DNA of 64,000 nucleotides from DATBQN01 sp963755825 (GCA_963755825.1 CAVWLA010000003.1:124001-188000), one strand, 5' to 3'; shown: positions 52,937 through 62,401, counted from the stretch's first letter. Notes: generated by a model not told the origin, from the sequence alone. Made by a program: numbers and translations.

Positions 52937-55900
52937 CTACACCGCCCCCTGCCGGCGGCGCTTCATCAGGGCGAGGCCGAGGCCCGCCAGAATCACCGCC
53001 AGGAGCAGCAGCCCGAGGGGCGACAGGGTGGGCACCTGCGGCGTGCCGGCGACCATGAAGGAGGTGGGGTCGGCGGTCCCCGGCGCCCCCGGATCGTCGG
53101 TCTGCGCCGTGGCCTCGTTGGTGCCGTTGCCATCGGCGTCGTAGGCGATCGTGCCCTGGTTCGAGACCGAGCTGCCGAGAGCGGCGGGCAGGATCGTGGC
53201 GTGGATGGTGATAGTCACCGAGCCGCCGGCCGGAATGGCGCCGTTCCAGGTGACGGTGTTGGTGGCGGTCGTCGCGACGGCGGCGCCGCTCGACGACGAC
53301 GCCGACACCAGGGCGAGCGAGGACGGCAGGACGTCGGTGAATTCGTGCCCCGGATTGTCCGCCTGCGCTCCGCTGCCGTCGTTGGTCAGCACGATGGTGT
53401 AGGTGATGGAGCCGCCGACGACGAACGAGCCGGCGACCGTCTTGGTGCCCGACACCGCGGCTCCCGGCGCGGCGGTCAGCGTGTCGCTGTCCGTCGCCGA
53501 GTTGTTGCCGGGGCTCGGATCGGTGACGCCGGCTGGAGCCGTCACCGTGGCGGTGTTGGAGAGCGTGCCGGTGGCAGCGGCCGAGATGGTGCAGCTCGCC
53601 GTGTAGGTGACGCTGCCGCCCGACGGCAGGTTGACCGTGCCGTTGATGTTGCCGGAGCCGGAAGCCGTGCAGGTGCCGCCGCCGGCGCCGGCGCAGGTCC
53701 AGGTGCAGGTGAGCGAGGCCGGGAAGGTGTCGGCGACGGTCGCGCCCGCCGCGTTGCTCGGCCCGGCGTTCGATGCCGTGATCGTGTAGGTCACCGAGCC
53801 GCCCGGCGTCGCCGTCGTCACCCCGTCCGTCTTGGTGATGGCGAGATCGGCGGAGGCCGCCAGGGTGTCGCTGTCGGTCGCCGAGTTGTTGCCCGGCGCC
53901 GGGTCGGTGACGCCGGCGGGCGCCGTCACCGTGGCGGTGTTGGAGAGCGTGCCGGTCGCCGCCGCCGAGATGGTGCAGCTCGCCGTGTAGGTGACGCTGC
54001 CGCCCGACGGCAGGTTGACCGTGCCGTTGATGTTGCCGGAGCCCGACGCGGTGCAGGTGGCGCCGCCGGCGCCGACGCAGGTCCAGCTGCAGGTGAGCGA
54101 AGCCGGGAAGGTGTCGGCCACCGTGGCGCCCGTCGCGTCGCTCGGCCCGGCGTTCGACGCCGTGATGGCGTAGGTCACCGAGCCGCCCGGCGTCGCCGTC
54201 GTCACCCCGTCGGTCTTGGTGATGGCGAGGTCGGCGGAGCCCGCCAGCGTGTCGCTGTCGGTCGCCGAGTTGTTGCCCGAGGTCGGATCGGTGACGCCGG
54301 CGGGCGCCGTCACCGTCGCGGTGTTCGACAGCGTGCCGGTGGCGGCGGCGGAGATGGTGCAGCTCGCCGTGTAGGTGACGCTGCCGCCGGCGGGCAGGTT
54401 GACGCTGCCGTTGATGTTGCCGGAGCCCGACGCCGTGCAGGTGCCGCCGCCGGCGCCGACGCAGGTCCAGCTGCAGGTGAGCGAGGCCGGGAAGGTGTCG
54501 GCCACCGTGGCGCCCGTCGCGCTGCTCGGCCCGGCGTTCGACGCCGTGATGGTGTAGGTCACCGAGCCGCCGGGGTTCGCCGTCGTCACCCCGTCGGTCT
54601 TGGTGATGGCGAGATCGGCGGCGGCGCTCAGCGTGTCGCTGTCGGTCGCCGAGTTGTTGCCGGGGTTCGGGTCGGAGACGCCGCCGGGCGCCGTCACCGT
54701 GGCGGTGTTCGACAGCGTGCCGGTGGCGGCCGCCGAGATCGCGCAGCTGGCGGTATAGGTGACGCTGCCGCCGGCCGGCAGGTTGACCGTGCCGTTGATG
54801 TTGCCGGAGCCCGACGCCGTGCAGGTGCCGCCGCCGGCGCCGACGCAGGTCCAGGTGCAGGTCAGCGAGGCTGGGAAGGTGTCGGCCACCGTGGCGCCCG
54901 TCGCGCTGCTCGGCCCGGCATTGGAGGCCGTGATGGTGTAGGTGACCGAGCCGCCTGGCGTCGCCGTGGTCACCCCGTCGGTCTTGGTGATCGCGAGGTC
55001 GGCCGAGGCGCCCAGCGTGTCGGTGTCGGTCGCCGAGTCGTTGGCCGAGTTGCCGTCGGGGACGGCACCGCCGGAGACGGTCGCCGTGTTGGAGATCGAG
55101 CCCGTGGCGCTGGGGCTGATGGCGCAGGGTGCGCTGTAGGTCACCGAGGCGCCGGCGGGGAGGTTGGCGCTGTCGTTGATGTTGCCGGAGCCGGCGGCGG
55201 TGCAGGTGCCGCCGCCCGCGCCCGCGCAGGTCCACGTGCAGGTGAGGGACGCCGGGAAGGTGTCGGCGACCGCCGCCGACGGGTTGGCGCTGGGCCCGGC
55301 GTTGGAGGCGGTGATGGTGTAGGTCACCGAGCCCCCCGGCGTCGCGGCGGTGACGCCGTCGGTCTTGGTGACGCCGAGGTCCGCTCCCGGCTCGGCCAGC
55401 GTCCAGTCGGAGAACGAGGAGACCCCGGTCACCATGGCGGTGTTGGCCGCGGTGTTGATCACCCCGCCCAGGTCGGTGAAGCTCGGCGGGTCGTGCCGGA
55501 AGACATGGAGGTTGGACTCGGTCACCGTGCCCGGGATGTCGGCCGGATCGAGGTAGCTGAAGGTGAGGTCGGCGGTGATGCCGGTCGCCGTCAGCAGCCA
55601 GTAGCGGGTGATCGCCTTGGTCCCCGCCGGCAGGCTCGGGTCGATCGTCTGGACGGCCCTCACCGTGACGTCGGCCGGGAAGGTGCCGGCGGTGACGTTG
55701 AAGACGACCGGCGTGTAGCCGTTGGTGGTGCCCACCTCGAAGGTCACGCTGGCGGCTGCCTGCACGGCCTTCTTGAAGTTGCCGTCGACGTAGCCGTTGG
55801 TGCGGGTCACGGTGCCGGCCGCGGAGTTGAAGTAGAGCGTGTTCGCCCCGGTGACGATGGGTCCGCTCGGCGCGGGAGGCGCCGCCGAGGGATCGCCGAG

Positions 55901-58678
55901 GCGGAGCGCTCCCGCCCCGGCGCCGTTCACGGTGACGTCTCCGCCGGCGATGGTGACGCCGTTCGGGTTGGTGAAGGCGAGCGTATTGAGGGTGCGCGAG
56001 GGCGGCATCTCGTTGCCGGTGGTGCGGGCGGTGAGCTCCGGAGCGTAGAGCAGGACCACCCCGCCCGTTCCCGCATTGAAGACCGGCGGCACGTCGAAGG
56101 CGGTGACCGGCTGGGCCTCTGCCGTCACGCCGAGCTGAACGACCGCGGTCGTCGCGCCGCCGTTGCCGATGGTGATCTTGTTGGAGTTGACGGTGCCGCC
56201 GGCGAAGAAGTTCACCCGCGCGACGATCACCTGGTTGTTGGAGGTGAAGGCCACGTTGCCGACGTTCTGGACGCTCATCGCGGTCACCGGCGCCGTGGTG
56301 ACGCCGGTGCCGGTGTAAGTCTGCGCTCCCTGCCCGTTGTCGAACCAGACGAGGTTGCTGCTCGCGCCGGTGGCGGTCAGCGTGCCGTTGTTGGTCAGCG
56401 TCGGCCCGGCCATGAGGAACGTCGTGTTGCCGGTGTTGAAGACGGCGCCGGTATTGATGGTGACGTTGAGGGAGATGTTGTTGAAGTTGACGAGGGTGGT
56501 CGACATCGTCCCGGTGTGGTTGGCCGAGGTGTTGGTGACCACCAGGTTGGGCAGCACGCCGCGCAGGTTGAAGGTCTTCGCCGCGCCCGAGGCGGCGTTG
56601 CCGAGCTGCAGGGTGCCGCCGGTCACGCCGGCGATCCCCCCGCCGGCCTGGTTCCGGTAGTCGATCGCGGTGGCGTTGATCTGGGTGACGATGGTGCCGC
56701 CGCTCATCGTGACGGCGGAGTTGACCGAGGTCCCGAGGTCGAAGCTGCCGAGCGTCGCCGAGGCGTTACCGATGGTGCAGACGGTGATGGTGCCGGCGGT
56801 CTGCGTATAGGTGACGGCGTTGCCCGCCGCGGCGACGCCGAAGCGGCCGGTGGCGTTCACCGCGCCGCCCTCGACGACGACCGAGCTGCCGGTGGCGAAG
56901 CCCATCGCGTTGCCGGTCGCCGTGCCGACGTTGAAGGTGCCCTGCGAGATCCGCAGCAGACCGCTGTCGGTTGCCGTGCCGGCCTGGCCGGCGACGGTGT
57001 AGTTCGGATTGTTCAGCCAGAACCCGAAGCTCGCCGGGATGGTGTAGCCGGCGGCGGCGAAGACGCGGCTGGTGCCGGTGAAGGTGCCGGAGATCTTGAG
57101 CGTGCCGTTCGCCATCACCAGCCAGCCGCCGACGACGGTGTCCGTCGTCACCCCGCGGACGGTGAAGCTGGACGGCATCAGCTCGACGACCGCCGCCGGC
57201 GTGATGCCCTTGTTGACCGTGATCTGGCGAATGTCGGTGGTGGCGCCGGTCCCCGCGAACGAGGTGTTCGCCGTGCCGGTGAAGGTGATGATGGCGCCCG
57301 CGGTGTCGGCGTTGGTCGAGAAGTCGAGCGTCCCGTTGTTGGTGAGGCTGCCGCCGAGGCTGAGGTTGTGGCCGGTCTGCGTGCCGGCGGGGTTCGACTG
57401 CAGCGTCGCGCCGCCCTGGACCGTGACGTCGGTGGCGACGGTGAGCGTCCGCGCCGTCGTCTGCTCGAACTGCAGGGTGCCGGCGACCGCCACCGAGTAG
57501 GCGACGGCGGCGGTGTCGATCGTCACCGTCGTTCCGGAGGCGATGGTCACTGCGTCGTTGCCGGTGGGGACGACGCCCGTCGACCAGGTCGCCGGGCTGC
57601 TCCACAGGCCGCTGCCGAGCGAGGCGTTGGGGGTCGGCGTCGCGGTCGCCTGGCTGCCGGCGATGAACGCCGTGTTGCCCTCGTTCACCGCGTAGACCCG
57701 CCAGGAGTAGGTGGTGGCGCCGAGTAGCCCGCTGGCGGTGAAGCTGGTGGCGTTCTGCGCCGCGGTGCTGAGGAAGGCGAAATTCACCCCGTCGGTCGAG
57801 ATGTAGACGGCATAGCCGGTCTCGTTCGAGGAGTCGGTCCAATTGAGCGTCATGCCGGTCGCCGAGACGGCGGTGAAGGTGAGCGGCCCGCCGGGCGGAT
57901 TGACCGCCGGCGGCGACAAGAGGAACGTACGGCGGACGCCGTTCGCCGCCGAGGTGAGGACGGTCTCCGCGCCGGCCACGTAGAGGTTGTTGACCGGCGT
58001 CGCCGAGGCGCCGCTGAAGCTGGGCGCCGGCGTGCCGCTCTGCGCGGCGGTGATCGAGCCGACGGTGCCGACCGCGTTGTTCGACGAGAAGCCCATCTGC
58101 GGGCTCTGCGAGTTGGGGTCCGCCGCGCCGGCGGCGCTCATCGACATCGAGCCGTAAGCGAATTCGATGCTGCCGGCGGTCTCCGTGAGGCGGACCTGGT
58201 AGGTGAGATCGGCGGTGCCGCCGGCGTTGAAGTCCGCCTGCATGTTGAGCCATTCGACGGTGAGCACGCGGTTCGGCGCCGAGCCGGTGACCTTGAAGTG
58301 CACCTTGCCGTCGCCGGCGTGGGTCCGCTGGTCGGCGCCGTAGGCGGTGACGAGCGACTGGCCGGCCTGCGCCAGCGGGTCGTAGAGGGTGGTGCCGATC
58401 ACCGCCGCGCCGAAGCGCAGCGAGCCGTTCGAGTTCACCGAGAAGCGGTCCTGGCGGACGCCCATGAAGTAGAAGTCGAAGCCGATCAGCGTCACCGGCG
58501 ACGCGACGTCGTCCTGGTCGGCCGGGATGAGCGTCGTCGTGCCGCTGCTCATGTCGGTCAGCGAGCCGGCCGTCGTGGTGGTGAACGAGTAGTTGGCGGC
58601 GTTGGCCTGCGCCTCCAGCCGCGGCGCGCCGAGACCGATCGCCAACAGCGCTGCCGCGAGCACGAGCTTGATCTTCAT
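52937..58678 (-). CDS. Exported surface protein with FN3, DUF11 repeats and IPTL-CTERM sorting tail (1913 aa)
   Basis: The start at ATG 58678 is set by GAGAGGAG 8 bases upstream and by the signal peptide MKIKLVLAAALLAIGLGAPR. The N-terminal about 260 residues resemble secreted beta-rich modules (FDFYFMGVRQDRFSVNSNGS). A fibronectin type III domain follows (about 270-360; MTLNWTDSSNETGYAVYIS). Then comes a long Gly/Thr/Asn-rich autotransporter-like beta stretch (VTIASGTTVTIDT and similar). Next are five nearly identical 128-residue DUF11 repeats (about 1093-1732; ADLAITKTDGVTTATPGGSV) and a sixth divergent one. The C-terminus is VPTLSPLGLLLLAVILAGLG plus a basic end: a PTL motif, a membrane helix and an Arg cluster, which is an IPTL-CTERM signal for exosortase-type sorting. 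No exosortase is visible here. It is probably cell-surface or matrix material; no enzymatic motif was found. Confidence 0.9.
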   Translation of the reverse strand: MKIKLVLAAALLAIGLGAPRLEAQANAANYSFTTTTAGSLTDMSSGTTTLIPADQDDVASPVTLIGFDFYFMGVRQDRFSVNSNGSLRFGAAVIGTTLYDPLAQAGQSLVTAYGADQRTHAGDGKVHFKVTGSAPNRVLTVEWLNMQADFNAGGTADLTYQVRLTETAGSIEFAYGSMSMSAAGAADPNSQSPQMGFSSNNAVGTVGSITAAQSGTPAPSFSGASATPVNNLYVAGAETVLTSAANGVRRTFLLSPPAVNPPGGPLTFTAVSATGMTLNWTDSSNETGYAVYISTDGVNFAFLSTAAQNATSFTASGLLGATTYSWRVYAVNEGNTAFIAGSQATATPTPNASLGSGLWSSPATWSTGVVPTGNDAVTIASGTTVTIDTAAVAYSVAVAGTLQFEQTTARTLTVATDVTVQGGATLQSNPAGTQTGHNLSLGGSLTNNGTLDFSTNADTAGAIITFTGTANTSFAGTGATTDIRQITVNKGITPAAVVELMPSSFTVRGVTTDTVVGGWLVMANGTLKISGTFTGTSRVFAAAGYTIPASFGFWLNNPNYTVAGQAGTATDSGLLRISQGTFNVGTATGNAMGFATGSSVVVEGGAVNATGRFGVAAAGNAVTYTQTAGTITVCTIGNASATLGSFDLGTSVNSAVTMSGGTIVTQINATAIDYRNQAGGGIAGVTGGTLQLGNAASGAAKTFNLRGVLPNLVVTNTSANHTGTMSTTLVNFNNISLNVTINTGAVFNTGNTTFLMAGPTLTNNGTLTATGASSNLVWFDNGQGAQTYTGTGVTTAPVTAMSVQNVGNVAFTSNNQVIVARVNFFAGGTVNSNKITIGNGGATTAVVQLGVTAEAQPVTAFDVPPVFNAGTGGVVLLYAPELTARTTGNEMPPSRTLNTLAFTNPNGVTIAGGDVTVNGAGAGALRLGDPSAAPPAPSGPIVTGANTLYFNSAAGTVTRTNGYVDGNFKKAVQAAASVTFEVGTTNGYTPVVFNVTAGTFPADVTVRAVQTIDPSLPAGTKAITRYWLLTATGITADLTFSYLDPADIPGTVTESNLHVFRHDPPSFTDLGGVINTAANTAMVTGVSSFSDWTLAEPGADLGVTKTDGVTAATPGGSVTYTITASNAGPSANPSAAVADTFPASLTCTWTCAGAGGGTCTAAGSGNINDSANLPAGASVTYSAPCAISPSATGSISNTATVSGGAVPDGNSANDSATDTDTLGASADLAITKTDGVTTATPGGSVTYTITASNAGPSSATGATVADTFPASLTCTWTCVGAGGGTCTASGSGNINGTVNLPAGGSVTYTASCAISAAATGTLSNTATVTAPGGVSDPNPGNNSATDSDTLSAAADLAITKTDGVTTANPGGSVTYTITASNAGPSSATGATVADTFPASLTCSWTCVGAGGGTCTASGSGNINGSVNLPAGGSVTYTASCTISAAATGTLSNTATVTAPAGVTDPTSGNNSATDSDTLAGSADLAITKTDGVTTATPGGSVTYAITASNAGPSDATGATVADTFPASLTCSWTCVGAGGATCTASGSGNINGTVNLPSGGSVTYTASCTISAAATGTLSNTATVTAPAGVTDPAPGNNSATDSDTLAASADLAITKTDGVTTATPGGSVTYTITASNAGPSNAAGATVADTFPASLTCTWTCAGAGGGTCTASGSGNINGTVNLPSGGSVTYTASCTISAAATGTLSNTATVTAPAGVTDPSPGNNSATDSDTLTAAPGAAVSGTKTVAGSFVVGGSITYTIVLTNDGSGAQADNPGHEFTDVLPSSLALVSASSSSGAAVATTATNTVTWNGAIPAGGSVTITIHATILPAALGSSVSNQGTIAYDADGNGTNEATAQTDDPGAPGTADPTSFMVAGTPQVPTLSPLGLLLLAVILAGLGLALMKRRRQGAV
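53481..55400 (-). repeat. Five tandem 384-bp repeats encoding DUF11 domains
   Basis: The landmark GTGTCG(C/G)TGTC recurs at 53481, 53865, 54249, 54633 and 55017, each exactly 384 bp apart (128 codons). The middle copies are almost identical at DNA level; the copy at 55017 is the most diverged. Exact spacing and DNA-level identity point to recent duplication or gene conversion. Assembly collapse or expansion of copy number is possible. Confidence 0.95.
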
Positions 58679-58686
58679 CGCCGCCA

Positions 58687-58694
58687 CTCCTCTC
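58687..58694 (-). promoter_or_regulatory. Ribosome binding site of the large surface protein
   Basis: GAGAGGAG lies 8 bases before ATG 58678 and decides between this start and an in-frame one 99 bp upstream that would precede the signal peptide. Confidence 0.75.
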
Positions 58695-58933
58695 GGAATC
58701 CAGGCGGACCTGGACCCCTGACACCGGTCCACACGAGCACCGCAATCTAGCCTCGGAAAGCGAGGGGACGATACCACGCGGCGGAGGCCGGGACCGGGCC
58801 GCCGCCGCCGGGGCGGGCTCGGGTAGCGGGCTGCCTTCGACCCGGATCGGGGCGACTTCTCCGCCGTCCAGGAGAGCCGAACGGCTTCCTCGTCAACACC
58901 CCGGCGCTCCCCGCCACGCGCCCTGCGCGTGTC
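58695..58933. promoter_or_regulatory. Upstream region of the surface-protein gene
   Basis: About 240 bp separate the two secreted-protein units. On the minus strand a TAGATT at 58744-58749 could be a -10 element, without a clear -35. A hairpin lies at the far end (58915-58931). Nothing else is recognisable. Confidence 0.3.
58915..58931. terminator. Hairpin after the carboxypeptidase-regulatory-like protein
   Basis: The inverted repeat CACGCGC-CCT-GCGCGTG (7-bp arms, 3-base loop) begins 2 bp after the stop codon of the minus-strand gene. There is no U-tract, so it is a likely but not certain terminator. Confidence 0.5.
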
Positions 58934-61213
58934 TCAGGGCGCTGTCGGAGGTTTTTCCGATTCAGGAACGGGGATGTTGAGCAGAAGCTCGCCGAAGGGG
59001 CTGAGCTCGCCGGTGGCGCACGAGGCGTCGCTACCTCCCGGTAACAGGCCGCTCGCCGCGACGAGGGAGCCCGTCTTCCAGCAGGCCGTGTAGCGACCCG
59101 GCTCGAGCATCGGCAGGACGAAGCGCGCCGCGCTCGGCTGCACGGTTCCGTTGATCGCCGCCCAGTCGAGGAGCGGGGTCGGGTAGGGGAGCAGGTACTC
59201 GTGGAACAGGCTGGTGGAGCCGCGCAGCCAGGGAGCTTCGGCCGCGGCGCGCGAGGCGTACTCCACCACCACCGTGCCGCCGACCTGGCTCACCGGAATG
59301 ACGAGAGGAGCACTGCTCCGCGCGTCGACGCGAAGCTGCGTCACGGCGTAGCCTGGCGGCATGACGGTGAGCTGGAGGCCTTGGGTCTCGGCCGGCAGCC
59401 GGAGCTCGAAGACGCCGTTGACGTCCGAGTAGGCGCTGGGCTCGACGCTCGAGAGAGGCCGCGCGGCTTGTTCGATCAATCCCGTGACCTTGGCGCCGGG
59501 CAGCGGATCGCCGGCCGGCGTGACGACCTGTCCGGAGACCAGGATGCGCTTTCTGAGCACGAGATGGACCGCCTCGACCGCCTGATGATCGGCGAGGGAG
59601 ATCTCGACGCTGTCGGCGAACAGTCCGTCGGCCCCTCCCGCGGCCTGCGCCTCGAATCGCCAGGTCCCCGGGTCGAAGCCCTTGAACTCGAACCCGCCGT
59701 CGGGAGCGACCGCGACAGCCGACGCCACCTGATCGCCGACCGCCATCACGTCGGCCTTGGGGACCGCGCGGCCCTGGTCGTCCTGGACGTCGCCGCGCAC
59801 GGTGGTGTCGGGCAGCTCGATCGTCACCTTGGCGGCCCGTGTGCCGGGCACCTCGCGGATCGCGAGATTTTTCACCCAGCCGGAGATGTGAAGGGGTGCG
59901 TTCTCGACCTGAACGTCCCAGGATGGGCGTTGCGGCAGCACCACGGCGAAGCGGCCCTTCCGATCGCTGCGGGCGGCGACCCGCTGGGCGCCGTTCTGGC
60001 CGCCGAACCAGAGCAGCGACTCGAGAGGATCGTCGCCGATAGCGACCGTCCCTTCGACCTCGACCAGCGGCAGATGGACTTCGTAGGGGGCCATGCCAGG
60101 CTGCAGCGAGAGGTCCTTGAAGGCCCACCGCGAGCTGTATGCGCCGCGGACCTCGAGGACATAGTCGCCCGGCTCCACGGCGTCGGCGCGCCAGACCCCG
60201 TCGCTCGCGGCGACCGAGCGAGAGACCACGTCGAGCTGGCCGGGGACCGCCCCGCGTTTCCACAGCACGATCTGCCACCTGGTTCCATAGGGGTCAGCCG
60301 GCGGCTCGAGGCGCGCCTCGAAGCGCACCGCCGGCTGGAGCTGGATCGGCCGCGGCTCGGTCTCGGCATTGGCGTAGACGAGAACGGGGAACAATCTCGT
60401 CGGCGCGTATCCGGGATGGCGGACGACCAGCACGTAGCCGCCGGGAGCGACCGCCGAGAATTCGAAGAAACCGCGCGTGTTGACCTTCGTCTGGACGGTC
60501 CGTTCCTCCCGCCGGCCGGACTCGGCCGCTGTCGAGGGAACGCCGGCGACCTGCGGCGCCAGCTCCACCGAGCCGTCCTGGAAGCGGAAGTCGCGCGCCG
60601 GAGCGTCGACCCAGCCCACGACGGACGATCCCGGCCTGAGCTGCAGGCTGCCGAGCTCCAGCTTGCCGTGCAGCGGGACGAGGACACCCCAGCGGTACAC
60701 CGTGAGGAATCCGCGCGCCCGCAGGCGAAGGTCGAGCGAGCCGGCTGGCAGGTCGCAGCGGAAGTGCCGTTCGACGATGGCGCAGCTCTCGGCGGTCTCT
60801 TCGAGGGCGTGCGCAGCTCCCGGCGCCGAGCGGAATCGCAAGGTCAGGGCAGGCGGCACCGCCTCGCCGCCGGGCATGACGACCTCGCCGGCGAGCGCAC
60901 CGGCCGGCAGGAGCTCGACGGGCCTCGCAACCTGTCCACCGACGACGATCCGGGGAGCGCTCCAGTACCCTTGGACTCCCACCGACAGCTGCCAAGCCGA
61001 ACCCGGTGGCACGTCGGGCTCGGCGGTTCCGGGAACGGAAGCGCTGAGCGATCGCGCCTCGACCCCGGCGCCGTTCAGCGGCGCCAGGGTCAACTTCGCT
61101 GTGAGGGCTTTACCGGCCGCGCTGGGTGGCAGACGGAGAGCGATCGTCAGGGGCACCGAGCCCGCCGGAACGGCGAGGAAAGCACCCAGCAGCAGAAGGA
61201 ATCTCTCCTTCAT
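58934..61213 (-). CDS. Secreted protein with carboxypeptidase regulatory-like repeats (759 aa)
   Basis: The start at ATG 61213 is chosen because it begins a signal peptide (MKERFLLLLGAFLAVPAGSV); the longer frame upstream overlaps the preceding gene. No strong ribosome site is seen, but the start lies 13 bp after the stop of the Cys-rich gene, so translation may be coupled. The body consists of repeated beta-sandwich units of the carboxypeptidase-regulatory/transthyretin-like type. Examples are GDVQDDQGRAVPKADVMAVG with GFEFKGFDPGTWRFEAQAAG, and VSGQVVTPAGDPLPGAKVTG with DVNGVFELRLPAE. There is no protease, TonB-plug or barrel motif. Such proteins usually sit outside the cell or in the periplasm as structural or ligand-binding modules. 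The exact function is unknown. Confidence 0.8.
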   Translation of the reverse strand: MKERFLLLLGAFLAVPAGSVPLTIALRLPPSAAGKALTAKLTLAPLNGAGVEARSLSASVPGTAEPDVPPGSAWQLSVGVQGYWSAPRIVVGGQVARPVELLPAGALAGEVVMPGGEAVPPALTLRFRSAPGAAHALEETAESCAIVERHFRCDLPAGSLDLRLRARGFLTVYRWGVLVPLHGKLELGSLQLRPGSSVVGWVDAPARDFRFQDGSVELAPQVAGVPSTAAESGRREERTVQTKVNTRGFFEFSAVAPGGYVLVVRHPGYAPTRLFPVLVYANAETEPRPIQLQPAVRFEARLEPPADPYGTRWQIVLWKRGAVPGQLDVVSRSVAASDGVWRADAVEPGDYVLEVRGAYSSRWAFKDLSLQPGMAPYEVHLPLVEVEGTVAIGDDPLESLLWFGGQNGAQRVAARSDRKGRFAVVLPQRPSWDVQVENAPLHISGWVKNLAIREVPGTRAAKVTIELPDTTVRGDVQDDQGRAVPKADVMAVGDQVASAVAVAPDGGFEFKGFDPGTWRFEAQAAGGADGLFADSVEISLADHQAVEAVHLVLRKRILVSGQVVTPAGDPLPGAKVTGLIEQAARPLSSVEPSAYSDVNGVFELRLPAETQGLQLTVMPPGYAVTQLRVDARSSAPLVIPVSQVGGTVVVEYASRAAAEAPWLRGSTSLFHEYLLPYPTPLLDWAAINGTVQPSAARFVLPMLEPGRYTACWKTGSLVAASGLLPGGSDASCATGELSPFGELLLNIPVPESEKPPTAP

Positions 61214-61226
61214 CGTGGCCGAGAGG

Positions 61227-61577
61227 TCAGGGATTGACCTTGCAGGAGTTCCCGGCGGCCACGCACTTCGAGGGGAAAGTTCCGACGCTCGTCTGAGAGC
61301 AGGAATCGAACCCCTGCTGGCCGGCATTGGTCTTGACGCACTGACCGCCCTTCGTGCCATCCGGCGCTGTCACATCACTACAGAGCCAACAGGTCGTGCT
61401 GTTGTCGGCCGGAGGATTGCCCGAGCCCCCGTTGCAGAACGGATCGCTCGGCCCCAGGCAGGGGCTGCAATCGCCAGGGCATTGGTTCTGCGGGGTAGCG
61501 CGCGTCGCGCTCGCCGGCGTCAGCGCTCCGCCGACGACAATTCCGAGAAGTCCCAGCCATACGTGTCTGCGTCGCAT
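61227..61577 (-). CDS. Small secreted ten-cysteine protein (116 aa)
   Basis: ATG 61577 is preceded by GAGAGGAGG at 6 bases, so the start is firm. A Sec signal peptide (MRRRHVWLGLLGIVVGGALT) is followed by a mature part of about 90 residues with ten cysteines, including NQCPGDCSPCLGPSDPFC, TTCWLCSD and SKCVAAGNSC. An even number of Cys suggests up to five disulfides. I do not recognise the family. It is the first gene of a two-gene unit with the secreted regulatory-like repeat protein 13 bp downstream, which suggests that the two act together outside the cell. It has no RiPP-type leader or core that I can identify. Confidence 0.8.
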   Translation of the reverse strand: MRRRHVWLGLLGIVVGGALTPASATRATPQNQCPGDCSPCLGPSDPFCNGGSGNPPADNSTTCWLCSDVTAPDGTKGGQCVKTNAGQQGFDSCSQTSVGTFPSKCVAAGNSCKVNP

Positions 61578-61712
61578 CGGGATCCTCCTCTCGGGATGCT
61601 AGCATTTTCGTTTGTTCTACACCCCGACTCCGGCCAGCCGCGGCCTGGGTGACCTCCGGCGGCAGATCGCCTAGGATTGAGTCGTGATGCGATCCGAATC
61701 GGGGCGGGCGTC
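61578..61712. promoter_or_regulatory. Divergent region between the Cys-rich gene and carbonic anhydrase
   Basis: It contains the ribosome site GAGAGGAGG (61584-61592) of the minus-strand gene and an AT-rich patch around 61594-61620 (minus-strand ACAAACGAAAATGCTAGCAT). That patch is the likely promoter or leader area for the Cys-rich gene. No clear box pair was found for the plus strand. Confidence 0.4.
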
Positions 61713-62342
61713 GTGATCTCGGCCCGCGAGGCGCTCGAACGGCTGCGCGAGGGGAACCGGCGCTTCGTCGCCGAGGTGCAGAGCGACGAGACCTCGAGCG
61801 TCCGGACGCGCCGCTACGAGCTCATCGCCGAGCAGGAGCCGTTCGCGGTCCTCCTCGGCTGCTCGGACTCCCGCGTGCCGGCGGAGATCGTCTTCGACCA
61901 GGGCCTTGGCGACCTCTTCGTCATCCGCGTCGCCGGCAACGTCGTCGCCTCGTCGCAGATCGGCAGCGTCGAGTTCGCCGCCGCGCGCTTCGGCACCCGC
62001 CTGGTGGTGGTGCTCGGCCACTCGCGCTGCGGGGCGGTCACGGCGACGCTCGAGGAGCTGCAGCGGCCGACCGACAACCAGTCGCCCAACCTGCGCTCGA
62101 TCGTCGACCGCGTCCGCCCCTCCGTCGAGGCCCTCCTGGCGACCGACCTCCGCCACGACCTTGACAAGCTGGTCGACCTGGCCGTCCGCGCCAACATCCG
62201 CGCCTCGGCGAATCAGCTCCGCCACGGCTCGGCCCTCCTCGAGAGGCTGATCCAGGACGACGGCCTGGTCGTCGTCGGCGCCGAGTATTCGCTGGAGACC
62301 GGAGCCGTCGACTTCTTCGACGGCCTGCCGCCGGCCGGCTGA
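61713..62342 (+). CDS. Beta-class carbonic anhydrase (209 aa)
   Basis: It interconverts CO2 and bicarbonate in the cytoplasm. Zinc-site motifs are present: CSDSR (Cys50, Asp52, Arg54) and GHSRCGAV (about His103, Cys106). The segments VPAEIVFDQGLGDLFVIRVAGN and SVEFAAARFGTRLVVVLGH are typical of the family. There is no signal peptide. The start is uncertain. GTG 61713 (VISAREALERLREGN) with a GGGGCGGGC tract fits the usual N-terminus; an in-frame TTG at 61677 would add 12 residues. It stands alone between the secreted-protein unit and the second NRPS and is probably a housekeeping gene. Confidence 0.92.
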   Translation: MISAREALERLREGNRRFVAEVQSDETSSVRTRRYELIAEQEPFAVLLGCSDSRVPAEIVFDQGLGDLFVIRVAGNVVASSQIGSVEFAAARFGTRLVVVLGHSRCGAVTATLEELQRPTDNQSPNLRSIVDRVRPSVEALLATDLRHDLDKLVDLAVRANIRASANQLRHGSALLERLIQDDGLVVVGAEYSLETGAVDFFDGLPPAG

Positions 62343-62376
62343 GGCAGCGGCGAGCGCCGGCCGACCCCCTCCCGCA

Positions 62377-62395
62377 GAATCTTTTTCGAATCTTT
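62377..62395. repeat. GAATCTTT direct repeats, 11 bp apart
   Basis: GAATCTTT occurs at 62377-62384 and 62388-62395, one helical turn apart, in an AT-rich patch upstream of the plus-strand NRPS start. It could be a regulator site or promoter element of that gene, or part of the carbonic anhydrase 3' end. Confidence 0.35.
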
Positions 62396-62401
62396 GTCGA
62401 T

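Noticed and set aside
53481..55400. CRISPR array or transposon repeats
   Set aside because: The period is 384 bp with coding conservation and no short-repeat/spacer pattern; these are protein-domain repeats.
61227..61577. Lanthipeptide or other RiPP precursor
   Set aside because: It has a Sec signal peptide, scattered cysteines and no modification enzyme nearby.
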